IMG/VR virus record: IMGVR_UViG_3300033182_001261
Location: 1-64,000 of that record
Length of the DNA stretch: 64,000 bases
Reading direction: 5' to 3' (one strand)
DNA from: a virus
Below the pieces are notes generated by a model. The model was given only the letters and a program-made list of their open reading frames with translations, was not told where the DNA came from and made no database searches. This document shows, in pieces, positions 16,663 through 25,550 of the stretch. Position 1 is the first letter of the stretch. Each line of letters begins with the position of its first letter. Position numbers and translations under genes: made by a program.

Positions 16663-17874
16663 ATGAAAATGTTTTTGGTATATTCTCTTTTCTTCTTTTT
16701 AGCAGTTTCACATTCCTTTAGTGATAATGCTGTTTTTGAAAAAATAAAAAATGGAACTGTTGTAATTAAGATGATGTTAGGATCTGAGAGTCGACACACT
16801 TTTAAGAATGTTGGTTCTGGGTTTATAGTTGACTCTAAAAAAGGCTATGTTATGACTTGTGCTCATGTTCTTGCTGGATGGCACGAAAGAGACAAAGATG
16901 ACAGAACATTAGCAGTTGGTTTGTTTGATGGGAGAACTGTCAAAGCAAAAACTGTATTGATGTATTACAATAGAGATGTTGCAATAGTCAAGATGATACC
17001 TAACCAGTATGTAAAACTTCCTCTTCCAGATGATTATCAAGTCTCTTTTAGAAATTCTCACGACTTAGGAATGGGTGAAAAAGTTTTTGTTCTTGGTAAT
17101 CCTATGGGTATGCAGAGAATAATGACATCTGGTATTGTCTCAAGCTTAGGTAAAAGAGTTCAAATGCCTAATCCTACACTTTACGAAAATATGATTCAAA
17201 CTGACGCAACTATCACTGGTGGTAATTCTGGTGGAGCTCTTTTTGATGGTTCAGGAAATGTTATTGGATGTGTTGTAATATCACTCAAAGATATGTATGC
17301 TTTTGCAATTCCAAGTGGTCTTTTGATACAAGTCTGGGATACATTTCTAAGTAGAAAAGTTATAGAAGCACCAATGATAGGGTTTTCTGCTCGTGATTCA
17401 AACCCAAAAGATGATAAGAGAATAAACTATCAAAGTCATATGGGTGTCATTGTCAATAAAGTTCTAAAAGGTTCTCCTGCAGCAAAAGTTCTTAAAGCAG
17501 GTGATTATATTGTAAGTCTGGACGGTGATAGAACATATGCTTCATCAATTCTAAGAGCACTATTACATGATAAGTTTGTTGGGTCCAGTTTTCAAATAAC
17601 TTATTTCAGAGATGGTAAGATGGAAACATCAAAAATCAAAACAGTAAATTCTTATTTTGATTTGAGGCAGGAAGATATTGTTATCACCAAAGAAGATAAG
17701 AAAATCACTGAGAAGAAAATAAAAAGAAAAAACCTTCATATTGAAATATTTAAAAACTTATACGGTGTCCCAAAGATTAAGAGAAGTATAACAAGAAAAG
17801 ATAAGAAGAATAAGGTAACTCCTTATCAGAAAAAATATCGTGAAACTGTTATGAAGATGGGAAATTATATTTGA
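16663..17874 (+). CDS. Secreted HtrA/DegP-like serine protease with PDZ domain
   Basis: 403 aa. The N-terminus is a signal peptide ('MKMFLVYSLFFFLAVSHSFS'). A trypsin-like domain follows with a complete triad: His ~68 in 'TCAHVLAG', Asp ~105 in 'NRDVAIVK', Ser ~189 in 'TGGNSGGALF'. One PDZ-like domain (~260-326, 'VLKGSPAAKVLKAGDYIVSLDG') is followed by a basic tail. HtrA proteases degrade misfolded periplasmic proteins; a phage copy could act in the host envelope. The start at 16663 gives the signal peptide and follows GGGGGAAA. Confidence 0.9.
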   Translation: MKMFLVYSLFFFLAVSHSFSDNAVFEKIKNGTVVIKMMLGSESRHTFKNVGSGFIVDSKKGYVMTCAHVLAGWHERDKDDRTLAVGLFDGRTVKAKTVLMYYNRDVAIVKMIPNQYVKLPLPDDYQVSFRNSHDLGMGEKVFVLGNPMGMQRIMTSGIVSSLGKRVQMPNPTLYENMIQTDATITGGNSGGALFDGSGNVIGCVVISLKDMYAFAIPSGLLIQVWDTFLSRKVIEAPMIGFSARDSNPKDDKRINYQSHMGVIVNKVLKGSPAAKVLKAGDYIVSLDGDRTYASSILRALLHDKFVGSSFQITYFRDGKMETSKIKTVNSYFDLRQEDIVITKEDKKITEKKIKRKNLHIEIFKNLYGVPKIKRSITRKDKKNKVTPYQKKYRETVMKMGNYI

Positions 17875-17899
17875 CATTCTTTCCCTCATAGACTATAAT
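17871..17899 (+). promoter_or_regulatory. Sigma70 promoter
   Basis: TTGACA (17871-17876), 17-bp spacer, TATAAT (17894-17899), then a leader with GGGAGG before the ATG at 17920. Confidence 0.8.
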
Positions 17900-17919
17900 A
17901 ATATTATAGGGAGGAAAAA

Positions 17920-18480
17920 ATGAATATATTTGTTTTAGATCAAGATCCAGTTATTGCTGCTCAATTACAGTGTGATAAACATGCAGCAGGGAAAATGGCA
18001 TTGGAAAGTGCCCAGATGTTATGTACTGCTCACAGAATGTTAGATGGTGTGAGGGTGAGAAAACCTTCCAAGTCGGGTAAAACAACAGTCAATCACTACA
18101 TTCTACCAAATCATCCTTACGAGGATATACTATACAAAGCAGTTCATTTCAATCATCCATGCACAGTCTGGACAAGGGAGAGTTTAGAAAACTATGAATG
18201 GCACTACCGTCATTTTATAGCTCTATGCGACGAATACAGGTTTCGTTATGGTAAAATACATCTAAGTGACAAACTACTCAGGAATGCTCTTAAAACACCT
18301 CCTAAGAACATACCAAAGAAAGGTCTGACTCAATTCCCTCTTGCTATGAAGTCTAACCCAGAATGTATGTTTCCGCAAGACCCTGTAAAGTCATACAGAA
18401 TGTTCTATCAGACTAAGCAAGATAGGTTTTCTATGGTCTGGACCAAAAGAAATGTTCCCCTTTGGTTTAAAAAAAGGTAA
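17920..18480 (+). CDS. Conserved phage protein of unproven function
   Basis: 186 aa. 'MNIFVLDQDPVIAAQLQCDK', 'ALESAQMLCTAHRMLDG', 'FNHPCTVWTRESLENYEW' and 'TKRNVPLWF' define a family I have met widely in tailed phages, sometimes labelled a pyrimidine-dimer glycosylase, a label I could not verify from residues. Conserved His, Cys and Asp suggest an enzyme. It is the first gene behind a strong promoter. Confidence 0.7.
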   Translation: MNIFVLDQDPVIAAQLQCDKHAAGKMALESAQMLCTAHRMLDGVRVRKPSKSGKTTVNHYILPNHPYEDILYKAVHFNHPCTVWTRESLENYEWHYRHFIALCDEYRFRYGKIHLSDKLLRNALKTPPKNIPKKGLTQFPLAMKSNPECMFPQDPVKSYRMFYQTKQDRFSMVWTKRNVPLWFKKR

Positions 18481-18551
18481 TTATTTTTTTAATTTCTGCA
18501 ATTTTCAACTAAATATAATATGAAATATTTAAGATTTATGGTATATTAATT

Positions 18552-19316
18552 ATGGTGAGTTCGAAAGATAAAAGCATGACACCATTAAACGAAGAAGGAA
18601 TTTTAGTTCCTTACAGAGAAGGTTTTGTTAACTTATTGTTAGTTGAAAATAAGGAACAATGTAAATTAAATTTTATAGCAAAGTTTCGACAAATGAACTT
18701 TGAGGTTGAAACTTTTATCAACTGCTCAGAAGCTCAGAAAAGACTTGATGAGCAAGATGCCCCAAAAATAGATTTTTTAGTTATTGATGCTGATGTTATT
18801 AATGGGATAGATGGAATATCTTTTGCGAGAAGGTATAGAAACAAGTATCCTATTTTACTGATATCTTCTAAAGCAGAATCCTTAGATGAAGTGAAAGAGG
18901 AAGGTTTCGTAACTTTACATAAACCAGATGAGGATCACTTACTAGCAAACAAAATAAATAGAGCTAAGCATGAATTTGATGAAGCGCAAACTATAAAAGA
19001 AACAAAAGATGGTCTTGACAATTTGAAAGATGTGGTATATAATATACAAGACAATCTAAATGATATGTCTAATACTTTTGATAAAAATCTCTGTGAATTA
19101 AAAGAGATGGTTTGTGAATTGAAAGATTCTGGTGGAAACAACACTTTCTCAAAGATATTTCAATTTTCTAATGCAAAGGATATTTTATCAACAGTTAGAA
19201 GTTTTTTATCTGTGACAAAAACGTTTATATTTTTAATATTGATTATAATTTTTATTATGTTCTCTAATAGAATAGATTACGGACAAATTCTTAATTTTTT
19301 TAAGACTCTGTTTTAA
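18552..19316 (+). CDS. Membrane-anchored receiver-domain-like protein
   Basis: 254 aa. Residues ~28-150 resemble a response-regulator receiver: 'NLLLVENKEQ' (acidic pocket E rather than DD), 'IDFLVIDADVINGIDGISF' with a candidate phospho-Asp, 'PILLISSKA' (Ser switch) and 'VTLHKP' (conserved Lys-Pro). A coiled coil (~160-215) follows and a C-terminal membrane segment ('FIFLILIIIFIMFS', ~232-246). No output domain or kinase is visible. Single-Asp pocket means phosphorylation is uncertain; it may be a binding module. No clear ribosome site, so the start is tentative. Confidence 0.6.
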   Translation: MVSSKDKSMTPLNEEGILVPYREGFVNLLLVENKEQCKLNFIAKFRQMNFEVETFINCSEAQKRLDEQDAPKIDFLVIDADVINGIDGISFARRYRNKYPILLISSKAESLDEVKEEGFVTLHKPDEDHLLANKINRAKHEFDEAQTIKETKDGLDNLKDVVYNIQDNLNDMSNTFDKNLCELKEMVCELKDSGGNNTFSKIFQFSNAKDILSTVRSFLSVTKTFIFLILIIIFIMFSNRIDYGQILNFFKTLF

Positions 19317-19341
19317 TTTATAAAGAGTGAAAAGGTGTATT

Positions 19342-19689
19342 ATGGCGACAGATGAGTTTAAGCAAGAATATGTAGAAGTCTATTACAAAAATGATTTGAT
19401 TTATAGAGGGTTTCTGATAGGAATAGATGATAATCCTGAACTTGGAGAACAGAATTTTATAATATGTGGTATTCATGGTGAAGGTATAGTTATTCCTGTA
19501 GATGAACCTAATTGGGAAATAGTTGCTATATCCGACGAAAGTGAAATTACACCTTGGAAACTGATAAAAAAAGAGTTAGGAGTTATCTGTACAGAAAAGA
19601 CCGCCTATGAAATGTTGAGTATGGGTTTTTTTGCTGGATTTTCTATTGGTTTTTTGATGTTATTTGTCTGCTGTCTCCTGTTTTTCTAA
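19342..19689 (+). CDS. Small protein with C-terminal membrane segment
   Basis: 115 aa. Soluble beta-like N-terminal part ('VEVYYKNDLIYRGFLIGID') and a hydrophobic C-terminus ('FFAGFSIGFLMLFVCCLLFF'). ATG at 19342 is chosen over GTG 19327 because AAAAGG lies about 6 nt before it. Follows the receiver-like membrane protein and could share its transcript. Function unknown. Confidence 0.55.
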   Translation: MATDEFKQEYVEVYYKNDLIYRGFLIGIDDNPELGEQNFIICGIHGEGIVIPVDEPNWEIVAISDESEITPWKLIKKELGVICTEKTAYEMLSMGFFAGFSIGFLMLFVCCLLFF

Positions 19690-19703
19690 CATAAATAATA
19701 GTA

Positions 19704-20099
19704 ATGAAAAATTTTTACATTCATAAAGAAAAATTTAGAGAAGAACCTATATATTTTTGTGTAGACAGTCATTGTGACAGTTACTTCTGGGAAACAGAAT
19801 CTTTGGATTGCCCATTCACTTTTTGTGTCAATTTTAACACCAAAGAGTATATCTCTTCTATATCTAAATGGAAAGATGACATTGGTAAGAAAATATTTGT
19901 TTCGGATGAAGATAAATCTTGGGAAATGAGAAAATCTTTCCAAAAGTTTGACGAGAAAGAAATGTTAAGTTTCGTGAGTGATTCTTTTGATTCATTTCAT
20001 TCATATTATATGACCAAGATGAAAGAATATGTTGATAGAATATTTTCTAGTATTGGGAAAGATATTCAAGATTCTAATAATCCCCTAGATATGTTTTAA
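19704..20099 (+). CDS. Hypothetical acidic protein
   Basis: 131 aa, rich in F, S and D, with no recognised motif. There is no ribosome site; CATAAATA ends 6 nt before the ATG, one of several genes with this geometry (see leaderless finding). Confidence 0.55.
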   Translation: MKNFYIHKEKFREEPIYFCVDSHCDSYFWETESLDCPFTFCVNFNTKEYISSISKWKDDIGKKIFVSDEDKSWEMRKSFQKFDEKEMLSFVSDSFDSFHSYYMTKMKEYVDRIFSSIGKDIQDSNNPLDMF

Positions 20100-20109
20100 G
20101 GAGAAGTTT

Positions 20110-20268
20110 ATGAAAATTTCTAGTTTGATGAGAGTTCTAGCTTTCATGGTTGGTGGTCAATTTTTATTGTCTGCTCTCGGTGTTTATAACCCATCTCTAT
20201 GGTTTCTAGCTGGATGGATTTTATGTATGATTGACCATTCTTTGGAAAACAACTCATTGAGGTGGTAA
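20110..20268 (+). CDS. Small two-segment membrane protein
   Basis: 52 aa, preceded by AAGGAG. Two hydrophobic stretches: 'LMRVLAFMVGGQFLLSALGV' and 'LWFLAGWILCMI'. Ends just before the TTG start of dUTPase. Too short to assign a role; a holin-like or membrane-anchoring function cannot be decided. Confidence 0.5.
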   Translation: MKISSLMRVLAFMVGGQFLLSALGVYNPSLWFLAGWILCMIDHSLENNSLRW

Positions 20269-20269
20269 A

Positions 20270-20716
20270 TTGAGATTTGAAATTCATTATAGAAATGACC
20301 AAGTAAAAGAGTATTACAAAAATTCTGGAATACAAACAGTCGGTTCTGCTGGATTTGATTTAGTTTGTGTTGAAGATTTAGTTTTTGATAAATTTGGTGA
20401 ACTACAAATGATTGATTTGGGTATCATTATAAAACCACCTAGAGGACATCATTCTTTGGTTATGCCTAGAAGTTCTACTTTTAAAAAGTATGGGTTAATG
20501 CAATCTAATTCTGTTGGTTTGATTGATGAGGATTACTGCGGACCAGAAGATTATTGGATGTTTCCTGTTTTATATCTAAGACATGGAACCACATCTATAC
20601 CTGCTGGAACTAGATTAGCACAATTTATTTTTCAGAAGACTAATAAGATTACTAAGATTTATGAGTTTAATCCTGATGGTGATTCAAGAGGAGGGTTTGG
20701 AAGCACAGGAAACTAA
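20270..20716 (+). CDS. dut: dUTPase (trimeric Dut type)
   Basis: 148 aa with all five dUTPase motifs in order: 'GSAGFDL', 'MPRSS', 'GLIDEDYCGPED', 'GTRLAQFIF' and the C-terminal P-loop-like 'RGGFGSTG'. It hydrolyses dUTP to dUMP, keeping uracil out of phage DNA and feeding dTMP synthesis. TTG start with GAGGTGG about 5 nt upstream; no ATG in frame before motif 1. Confidence 0.93.
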   Translation: MRFEIHYRNDQVKEYYKNSGIQTVGSAGFDLVCVEDLVFDKFGELQMIDLGIIIKPPRGHHSLVMPRSSTFKKYGLMQSNSVGLIDEDYCGPEDYWMFPVLYLRHGTTSIPAGTRLAQFIFQKTNKITKIYEFNPDGDSRGGFGSTGN

Positions 20717-20726
20717 ATAATATTTG

Positions 20727-21251
20727 ATGGGTAACAATTTAAAAAATACAAATGTTGGTAAACTGAGGATTGAGTATGAAGGTGAAGTTCATGAGTTCAA
20801 TTCCTTCAATTCACCGTTTGTTTGTGAAAATTGTGAAAATGACCCCAACTGTAAAATTGTTATAGATGGTTTCAGTGAAGAACCTATTGATTTGCAGACT
20901 ATTAAGAAGCATCAAAGGGAGTTTAAGTACGAATCTGTTTATTTTTACGGAGAAGCTTACACTATGGATATTTTGGTTTTTGAGATAAGAATAGTGAATT
21001 CTTATGCTTTTACTATTCTATTATCAAGAGAGTCTCCTTTTTCAGAAATTCATATGGATTTTCATGAAATAACATCCCCGACAGTTATGACCCCTAAATT
21101 CATACATCAAAAAATATTAGAAAGTATTGTCTGTTCTGCTAGAGAAGTTGAAATTTTCCAAAAGGTTTTAAAATTAAAAAGACCTGATAAAGATAAAAAT
21201 AAAGGTTTACATCTAAATTTTCAAGATTCTATAAAGGATTTTATGATATGA
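20727..21251 (+). CDS. Hypothetical protein, 'IEYEGEVHEF' family
   Basis: 174 aa. Starts with 'VGKLRIEYEGEVHEFNSF', similar to the proteins at 24975 and 25551 ('LKIQYEGEVYKF'), so three related proteins bracket the sugar cluster. Contains 'CENCENDPNCK', a possible Cys cluster. ATG at 20727 chosen over TTG at 20724. Function unknown. Confidence 0.55.
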   Translation: MGNNLKNTNVGKLRIEYEGEVHEFNSFNSPFVCENCENDPNCKIVIDGFSEEPIDLQTIKKHQREFKYESVYFYGEAYTMDILVFEIRIVNSYAFTILLSRESPFSEIHMDFHEITSPTVMTPKFIHQKILESIVCSAREVEIFQKVLKLKRPDKDKNKGLHLNFQDSIKDFMI

Positions 21252-21257
21252 GGTTTT

Positions 21258-21971
21258 GTGAAAAATTATATAGTATGTTTAAAATGGGGAAATAAGTACG
21301 GACCAGAGTATGTAAATAGACTTTACAATATGGTCAGTCGTAATTGTACAATCCCTTTTGAATTTGTATGTTTTACTGAAAATGGTGAAGGTATATCGAA
21401 AGATGTTCGAGTTTTACCTCTACAGACAAAATCTGGAGTACAAGGATGGTGGTATAAACCGATGTTTTTCTCTTCAGAATTACCTTTAAATGGAAATATA
21501 CTTTTTATGGATTTAGATGTTATTGTTTTTAGGAATATAGATAAACTCTTCACTTACAATCCTGAAAAATTTTGTATCATTAAAGATTTCCCTATTCCTG
21601 GAAAAAATAGAACTTTCAGTAAAATGAATTCAAGTGTTTTTAGACTGCAGACAGGTCAGAATTCTTTTATATATGATGAATTTATTAGTGACCTTTCTAT
21701 AACAAAAAAATTTCACGGAGACCAAGATTGGATTTATCATAAACTCCAAGATAAGGAATATGAATTTTGGCCTGAATCTTGGATAAAAAGTTATAAATGG
21801 GGAATGCTAAATACTGTTAGAGTTAATCCCTATAAAAATTTAAAAGGTGAAATTGTTTATAAATCTGACATAAAACCAAAAATAGAAGAAGATACTTGTA
21901 TATCAGTTTTTCATGGCCAACCTAGTCCGCACAATTGTATAGATGAATGGGTTAAGGAGAATTGGATTTAA
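21258..21971 (+). CDS. Glycosyltransferase, GT-A fold with D-x-D
   Basis: 237 aa. 'NGNILFMDLDVIVFRNID' carries the D-x-D motif that binds a metal and a nucleotide sugar in GT-A transferases; 'FHGDQDWIYHKL' and 'CISVFHGQPSPHN' match conserved later elements of a GT8-like group. GTG start after GAGG. First gene of a five-gene sugar cluster whose acceptor is unknown. Confidence 0.75.
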   Translation: MKNYIVCLKWGNKYGPEYVNRLYNMVSRNCTIPFEFVCFTENGEGISKDVRVLPLQTKSGVQGWWYKPMFFSSELPLNGNILFMDLDVIVFRNIDKLFTYNPEKFCIIKDFPIPGKNRTFSKMNSSVFRLQTGQNSFIYDEFISDLSITKKFHGDQDWIYHKLQDKEYEFWPESWIKSYKWGMLNTVRVNPYKNLKGEIVYKSDIKPKIEEDTCISVFHGQPSPHNCIDEWVKENWI

Positions 21972-21972
21972 T

Positions 21973-22863
21973 ATGAAAAATAAAATTTTAAGTTTCCCTA
22001 AAGAATATTTGAATATTAGATATGCTAAAACTCATTTTGATTTTTTTATCAGTTATGCTAAATTGGCAGGTTATAAAATTGAATTTTCTGAGAATAGTCC
22101 AAGTAAAACTTTCGGTGAGGGTATAGTTTACACCGAAGATAACTGGGGGTTTGCTTGTTGTATAAACGGTAAACAGTTTTTTGTGAATATATCGGACCAA
22201 TATGATTTACCTATTCAATCAGAATATTTGAAAAATTTTTCAAATATAAAGTTTTTTAAATATCAGAAATCAGAAAGATTAAACGATAATTCAATCCCTT
22301 TAGGTCCTCCAATCTGTTTTAATACTTTTAGACCTCCAAACTTAAAGGATTTCAATAATATTGAAGAGTATTTTAAATTGAGAGAATCTTTTGTTTTTTC
22401 TCCAGGAGATAAAATTCTATGCAAACAAAGACCCTACGGTGATGCTACTAGAAGAAGACTCATTGTTAAATCAATGATTATGGAAAATTTCGAAAATCAT
22501 GATTTAAATTACTCCGTAATGAATCAAGTTAATTTTTGGAACATATCTCAAAATTGTTTAACATCGGTTTGTGTTCCAGGGCACAGAAATAATATGGTTG
22601 ATAGAGGGCATATGGAACTTATAGGTTTAGGGGTTTGTACTATATCCCCTAATGTCGATACCATTTTTTGTTATGATAAGGTTTTGGAACCAGATGTTCA
22701 TTATATTAGATGCAAAGACGATTATTCTGATTTGACTGAAAAAATTAAAATGCTTCAGAAAGATAAAAAGTTATCTAAACAGATAGGTGATAATGCAAGA
22801 GATTTTTTTGACACTTATTATAAACCAGAAAAATATTTCGAGTGGATTGAGATGTGTTTATGA
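21973..22863 (+). CDS. Glycosyltransferase-like protein, GT-B C-terminal half
   Basis: 296 aa. The C-terminal half resembles group 1 transferases and CgeB-like proteins: 'CVPGHRNNMVDRGHMELIGLG', then 'DVHYIRCKDDYSDLTEKIK' and 'DNARDFFDTYYKPEKYFEW'. ATG at 21973 follows directly on the previous gene. Overlaps the GT25 gene by ATGA. Confidence 0.6.
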   Translation: MKNKILSFPKEYLNIRYAKTHFDFFISYAKLAGYKIEFSENSPSKTFGEGIVYTEDNWGFACCINGKQFFVNISDQYDLPIQSEYLKNFSNIKFFKYQKSERLNDNSIPLGPPICFNTFRPPNLKDFNNIEEYFKLRESFVFSPGDKILCKQRPYGDATRRRLIVKSMIMENFENHDLNYSVMNQVNFWNISQNCLTSVCVPGHRNNMVDRGHMELIGLGVCTISPNVDTIFCYDKVLEPDVHYIRCKDDYSDLTEKIKMLQKDKKLSKQIGDNARDFFDTYYKPEKYFEWIEMCL

Positions 22864-23558
22864 ATGATGTTATCGATAAAATATATTGTATAAATTTACC
22901 TCAAAGTCAAGATAGGTGGAAAAAAGTATCTGCAAGTTTCGAGAATCTAGGTTTGGGAAATAAATTAAATAGAATAGAAGCAGTTAAACCTCCACAAAAT
23001 TTCTTTCTCCCCAATCAAGTTAGAAACACTCAGTTAGGGTGCACTTTAAGTCATCTAAAAACTTTGGGAACATCTCTTAAAGAATCTGAAGGTAATATAT
23101 TGGTTGTTGAAGATGACATTTCCCCTTCAGATGAATGTAATAAAATTGTTAGTGATGTTATTAAAAATCTTCCTAAAACTTGGTCAATTTGTTACTTTGG
23201 GGGACAACCCAGAAAACCTTTAAACTTATATAAAAAATCTGAAAATATTAATATATATCGAGCAAAAGGAATTATCGGAGCTTATGCGTATGCTGTAAAT
23301 TTTAATTATATAAAAAGTTTATTTTCCTATACTATAAGTTCATTGTCCACAAATTCTTACAGAAATTCTGAAGGTTATTTAAATTATTCTGGAGTTTATG
23401 ATTATATTTTATTGGAATTTGCTGCAGGAACAGAATCTTTTATAACTTACCCTTTAGTTTTCAAACCTTTCCCTGCTGTAAGTACTATAACAGGGCAGGA
23501 CTACTCTCAAAAAGATTTGGACAATTTAATTGAAAATAGATGGAAATGGGTTAAATAA
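22860..23558 (+). CDS. Glycosyltransferase family 25 (LPS type)
   Basis: 232 aa. 'DKIYCINLPQSQDRWKKV', 'NTQLGCTLSHLKTL' and 'NILVVEDDISPSDE' are the ordered motifs of GT25 enzymes, which act on lipooligosaccharide or collagen in other organisms. Coupled to the previous gene through ATGA. An upstream in-frame GTG at 22854 is the alternative start. Confidence 0.8.
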   Translation: MNDVIDKIYCINLPQSQDRWKKVSASFENLGLGNKLNRIEAVKPPQNFFLPNQVRNTQLGCTLSHLKTLGTSLKESEGNILVVEDDISPSDECNKIVSDVIKNLPKTWSICYFGGQPRKPLNLYKKSENINIYRAKGIIGAYAYAVNFNYIKSLFSYTISSLSTNSYRNSEGYLNYSGVYDYILLEFAAGTESFITYPLVFKPFPAVSTITGQDYSQKDLDNLIENRWKWVK

Positions 23559-23573
23559 TGATAGGATGTAATT

Positions 23574-24317
23574 ATGATAGAAATGAAGAATTTAGAAAAA
23601 AATAATAAAAAATTGGCTATTTGTATGACTGCGTATAATACTGAAGATTATATTTTAGAAGCAATAGATTCTTTAAATAATCAAAAACTTCCAGATTCTT
23701 GGGAAATAAGATTTTATATAGGTGTAGATTCGTGTAAAAATACTGCTGGAATTTTAGATAAAAATAGAATCTCTTATTATTGGTCATCCGAAAATGTTGG
23801 TACATATATTTTAACAAATTCTCTTTTACAGAAATCTGCTGAAGATGGTTGCGACGCTTTCTTGAGATTTGATTCTGATGATATAGCTTTTGAAAATTTT
23901 ATATATAATGGAATTTATCACATAGAAAAGTCTGGGTATGTTAGAGGTTTTTATGAAGGTTTTAGTGGAAAAAATTTCCCCAAAAACCCTCGATTTTTAA
24001 GAAGACATCATGGTGCAGTCTTTTTTAATAAAAATGTATTAAATCTTCTTGGAGGATATCATGAGTATAGGGTTAGTTGCGATGCTTGGTTTAATTTTAG
24101 AGCTGAGAAATCCGGATTTAAATCCAATGTCACTTATAATAAGCCTTGTTTTTTTTATAGATTACATCAAAAATCCTTAACGAAAAATCCTCAGACTTCC
24201 ATGAAATCCGATTTTAGAAGAGAGGTGGAAATAAAATTAAAAAAATCTTTGAGTGAGGGGGAAATAAAAATTGAAAACCCTGTCACGGCGGATTTAGAAT
24301 ATAGGAATATGAAATGA
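23574..24317 (+). CDS. Glycosyltransferase family 2
   Basis: 247 aa. 'LAICMTAYNTEDYILEAIDS', 'VGVD'-like strand, 'SENVGTYILTNSLL' and 'FLRFDSDDIAFENF' give the GT2 fold with the catalytic metal Asp-x-Asp region. Residues 'GGYHEYRVSCDAW' fit the acceptor side. Donor and acceptor unknown. Confidence 0.8.
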   Translation: MIEMKNLEKNNKKLAICMTAYNTEDYILEAIDSLNNQKLPDSWEIRFYIGVDSCKNTAGILDKNRISYYWSSENVGTYILTNSLLQKSAEDGCDAFLRFDSDDIAFENFIYNGIYHIEKSGYVRGFYEGFSGKNFPKNPRFLRRHHGAVFFNKNVLNLLGGYHEYRVSCDAWFNFRAEKSGFKSNVTYNKPCFFYRLHQKSLTKNPQTSMKSDFRREVEIKLKKSLSEGEIKIENPVTADLEYRNMK

Positions 24318-24958
24318 GATATAAATTTGTAGATATAGGATGTGGACATCAAAGTGTCTCGACGGATATTTTCGGAACAGATGTCTATGGTGTGTTAGTT
24401 GAACCTATAAAAGAATATTTGGAAGTTCTTCCTTCTGGTAAAAATATAATAAAAGTTAATGCTGCTATATCGGAAAAAAATGGTGAAATAGATTTTAATG
24501 CGTTTATAGCAAAAAACCCCAAATATTATTCTAATCAAGAAATTACCAAAATTAAAAATAACCCTAAATTGTTAAGGGAGTATGTTAAAAATTTTTCGCA
24601 TTCGGGTCAAAGTTCTATAAAAAATATTGAAAAGTTGTTGAAAGTTACCACTAAAATAAAAGTGAAATCGTATGATCTTAAAACATTTTTTGAGAAATAT
24701 GATATTACAGAAATAGACTATTTAAAAATAGATGTTGAAGGATATGAAGAAGAAATTTTACAACAATTATTGATAATGCTGGAAAAGGGAAGTATTAAAA
24801 TTAACAATCAGATAAAGTATGAATTTAACCATCTTTCTGATGAAAAAAATCTTAATAAGATAACTGAAAGAATAAAACAATTTGGTTTTGATGGGTGTAT
24901 AGTTTCCTCACCTCCTTGGAATACAGATATGGTTTTAAATAGAAAAATGAATTCATGA
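24314..24958 (+). CDS. FkbM-type methyltransferase
   Basis: 214 aa. 'KFVDIGCGHQSVS' (SAM loop), 'GVLVEPIKEYL', 'KVNAAISEKNGEIDF' and 'IDYLKIDVEGYEEEIL' are the FkbM signature. These enzymes O-methylate sugars or related hydroxyls, so it probably caps the glycan built by the four preceding transferases. Overlaps the GT2 gene by ATGA. Confidence 0.85.
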   Translation: MRYKFVDIGCGHQSVSTDIFGTDVYGVLVEPIKEYLEVLPSGKNIIKVNAAISEKNGEIDFNAFIAKNPKYYSNQEITKIKNNPKLLREYVKNFSHSGQSSIKNIEKLLKVTTKIKVKSYDLKTFFEKYDITEIDYLKIDVEGYEEEILQQLLIMLEKGSIKINNQIKYEFNHLSDEKNLNKITERIKQFGFDGCIVSSPPWNTDMVLNRKMNS

Positions 24959-24974
24959 TTCCATTTGTAATACT

Positions 24975-25325
24975 ATGAATATAGGAAATAGAATATTAGT
25001 TGAATATCAATACGCAAAGTATGAATTTGAAATATTCCCTTCACATCTAAGTCACGATTTTTTATTATACAGGTCAACCTCTTCCCACTATTATATTAAA
25101 GAGGTTAGGAAATATTACTATATGATTTTCTGTATAAATACTGATAAGAAATGTTTTTATTTTGGAATAACCCCAGAAGACGCCGTCATAACAGACCAGA
25201 ATTTTTATGTATTAAACATTTCACATGAGGATGTAGAATCTAAACATGGAACCGAATATCAATTTTTACAATTTGTCACATATCAATTTGGAAGTCTTTC
25301 TGAGTATTTAAATTACAGTATATGA
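24975..25325 (+). CDS. Hypothetical protein, 'VEYQYAKYEFE' family
   Basis: 116 aa. Begins 'MNIGNRILVEYQYAKYEFEI', resembling proteins at 20727 and 25551. No ribosome site is visible. Ends in an ATGA overlap with the next gene. Function unknown. Confidence 0.5.
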   Translation: MNIGNRILVEYQYAKYEFEIFPSHLSHDFLLYRSTSSHYYIKEVRKYYYMIFCINTDKKCFYFGITPEDAVITDQNFYVLNISHEDVESKHGTEYQFLQFVTYQFGSLSEYLNYSI

Positions 25326-25549
25326 AAAGGACTCCTAAAGATATCACGATACAATATTGTAAAGAGTCTGGATGTCCAGTACAGAAATCTATTGATAATC
25401 ATAGGGCACAAGATGGTTCTGAAGATGAAATTAAAATGATAAAGTATGCATACTGTGTTAGATGTGATGTTTATAAAATGCGAAAGTGGATGGAAAGTAA
25501 AGGTATAACATTAAATGATGAAGATGACCTGCCTATAAATTTTTTGTAA
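25322..25549 (+). CDS. Small Cys-containing protein
   Basis: 75 aa with 'YCKESGCPVQ' and 'YCVRCDVYKMRKW', four cysteines that could bind a metal. ATGA-coupled to the previous gene and adjacent to a GTG start downstream. No family recognised. Confidence 0.5.
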   Translation: MKRTPKDITIQYCKESGCPVQKSIDNHRAQDGSEDEIKMIKYAYCVRCDVYKMRKWMESKGITLNDEDDLPINFL

Positions 25550-25550
25550 A

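Noticed and set aside
17920-18480. Pyrimidine-dimer DNA glycosylase label
   Set aside because: The label circulates for related proteins, but no residues matching T4 DenV can be seen here.
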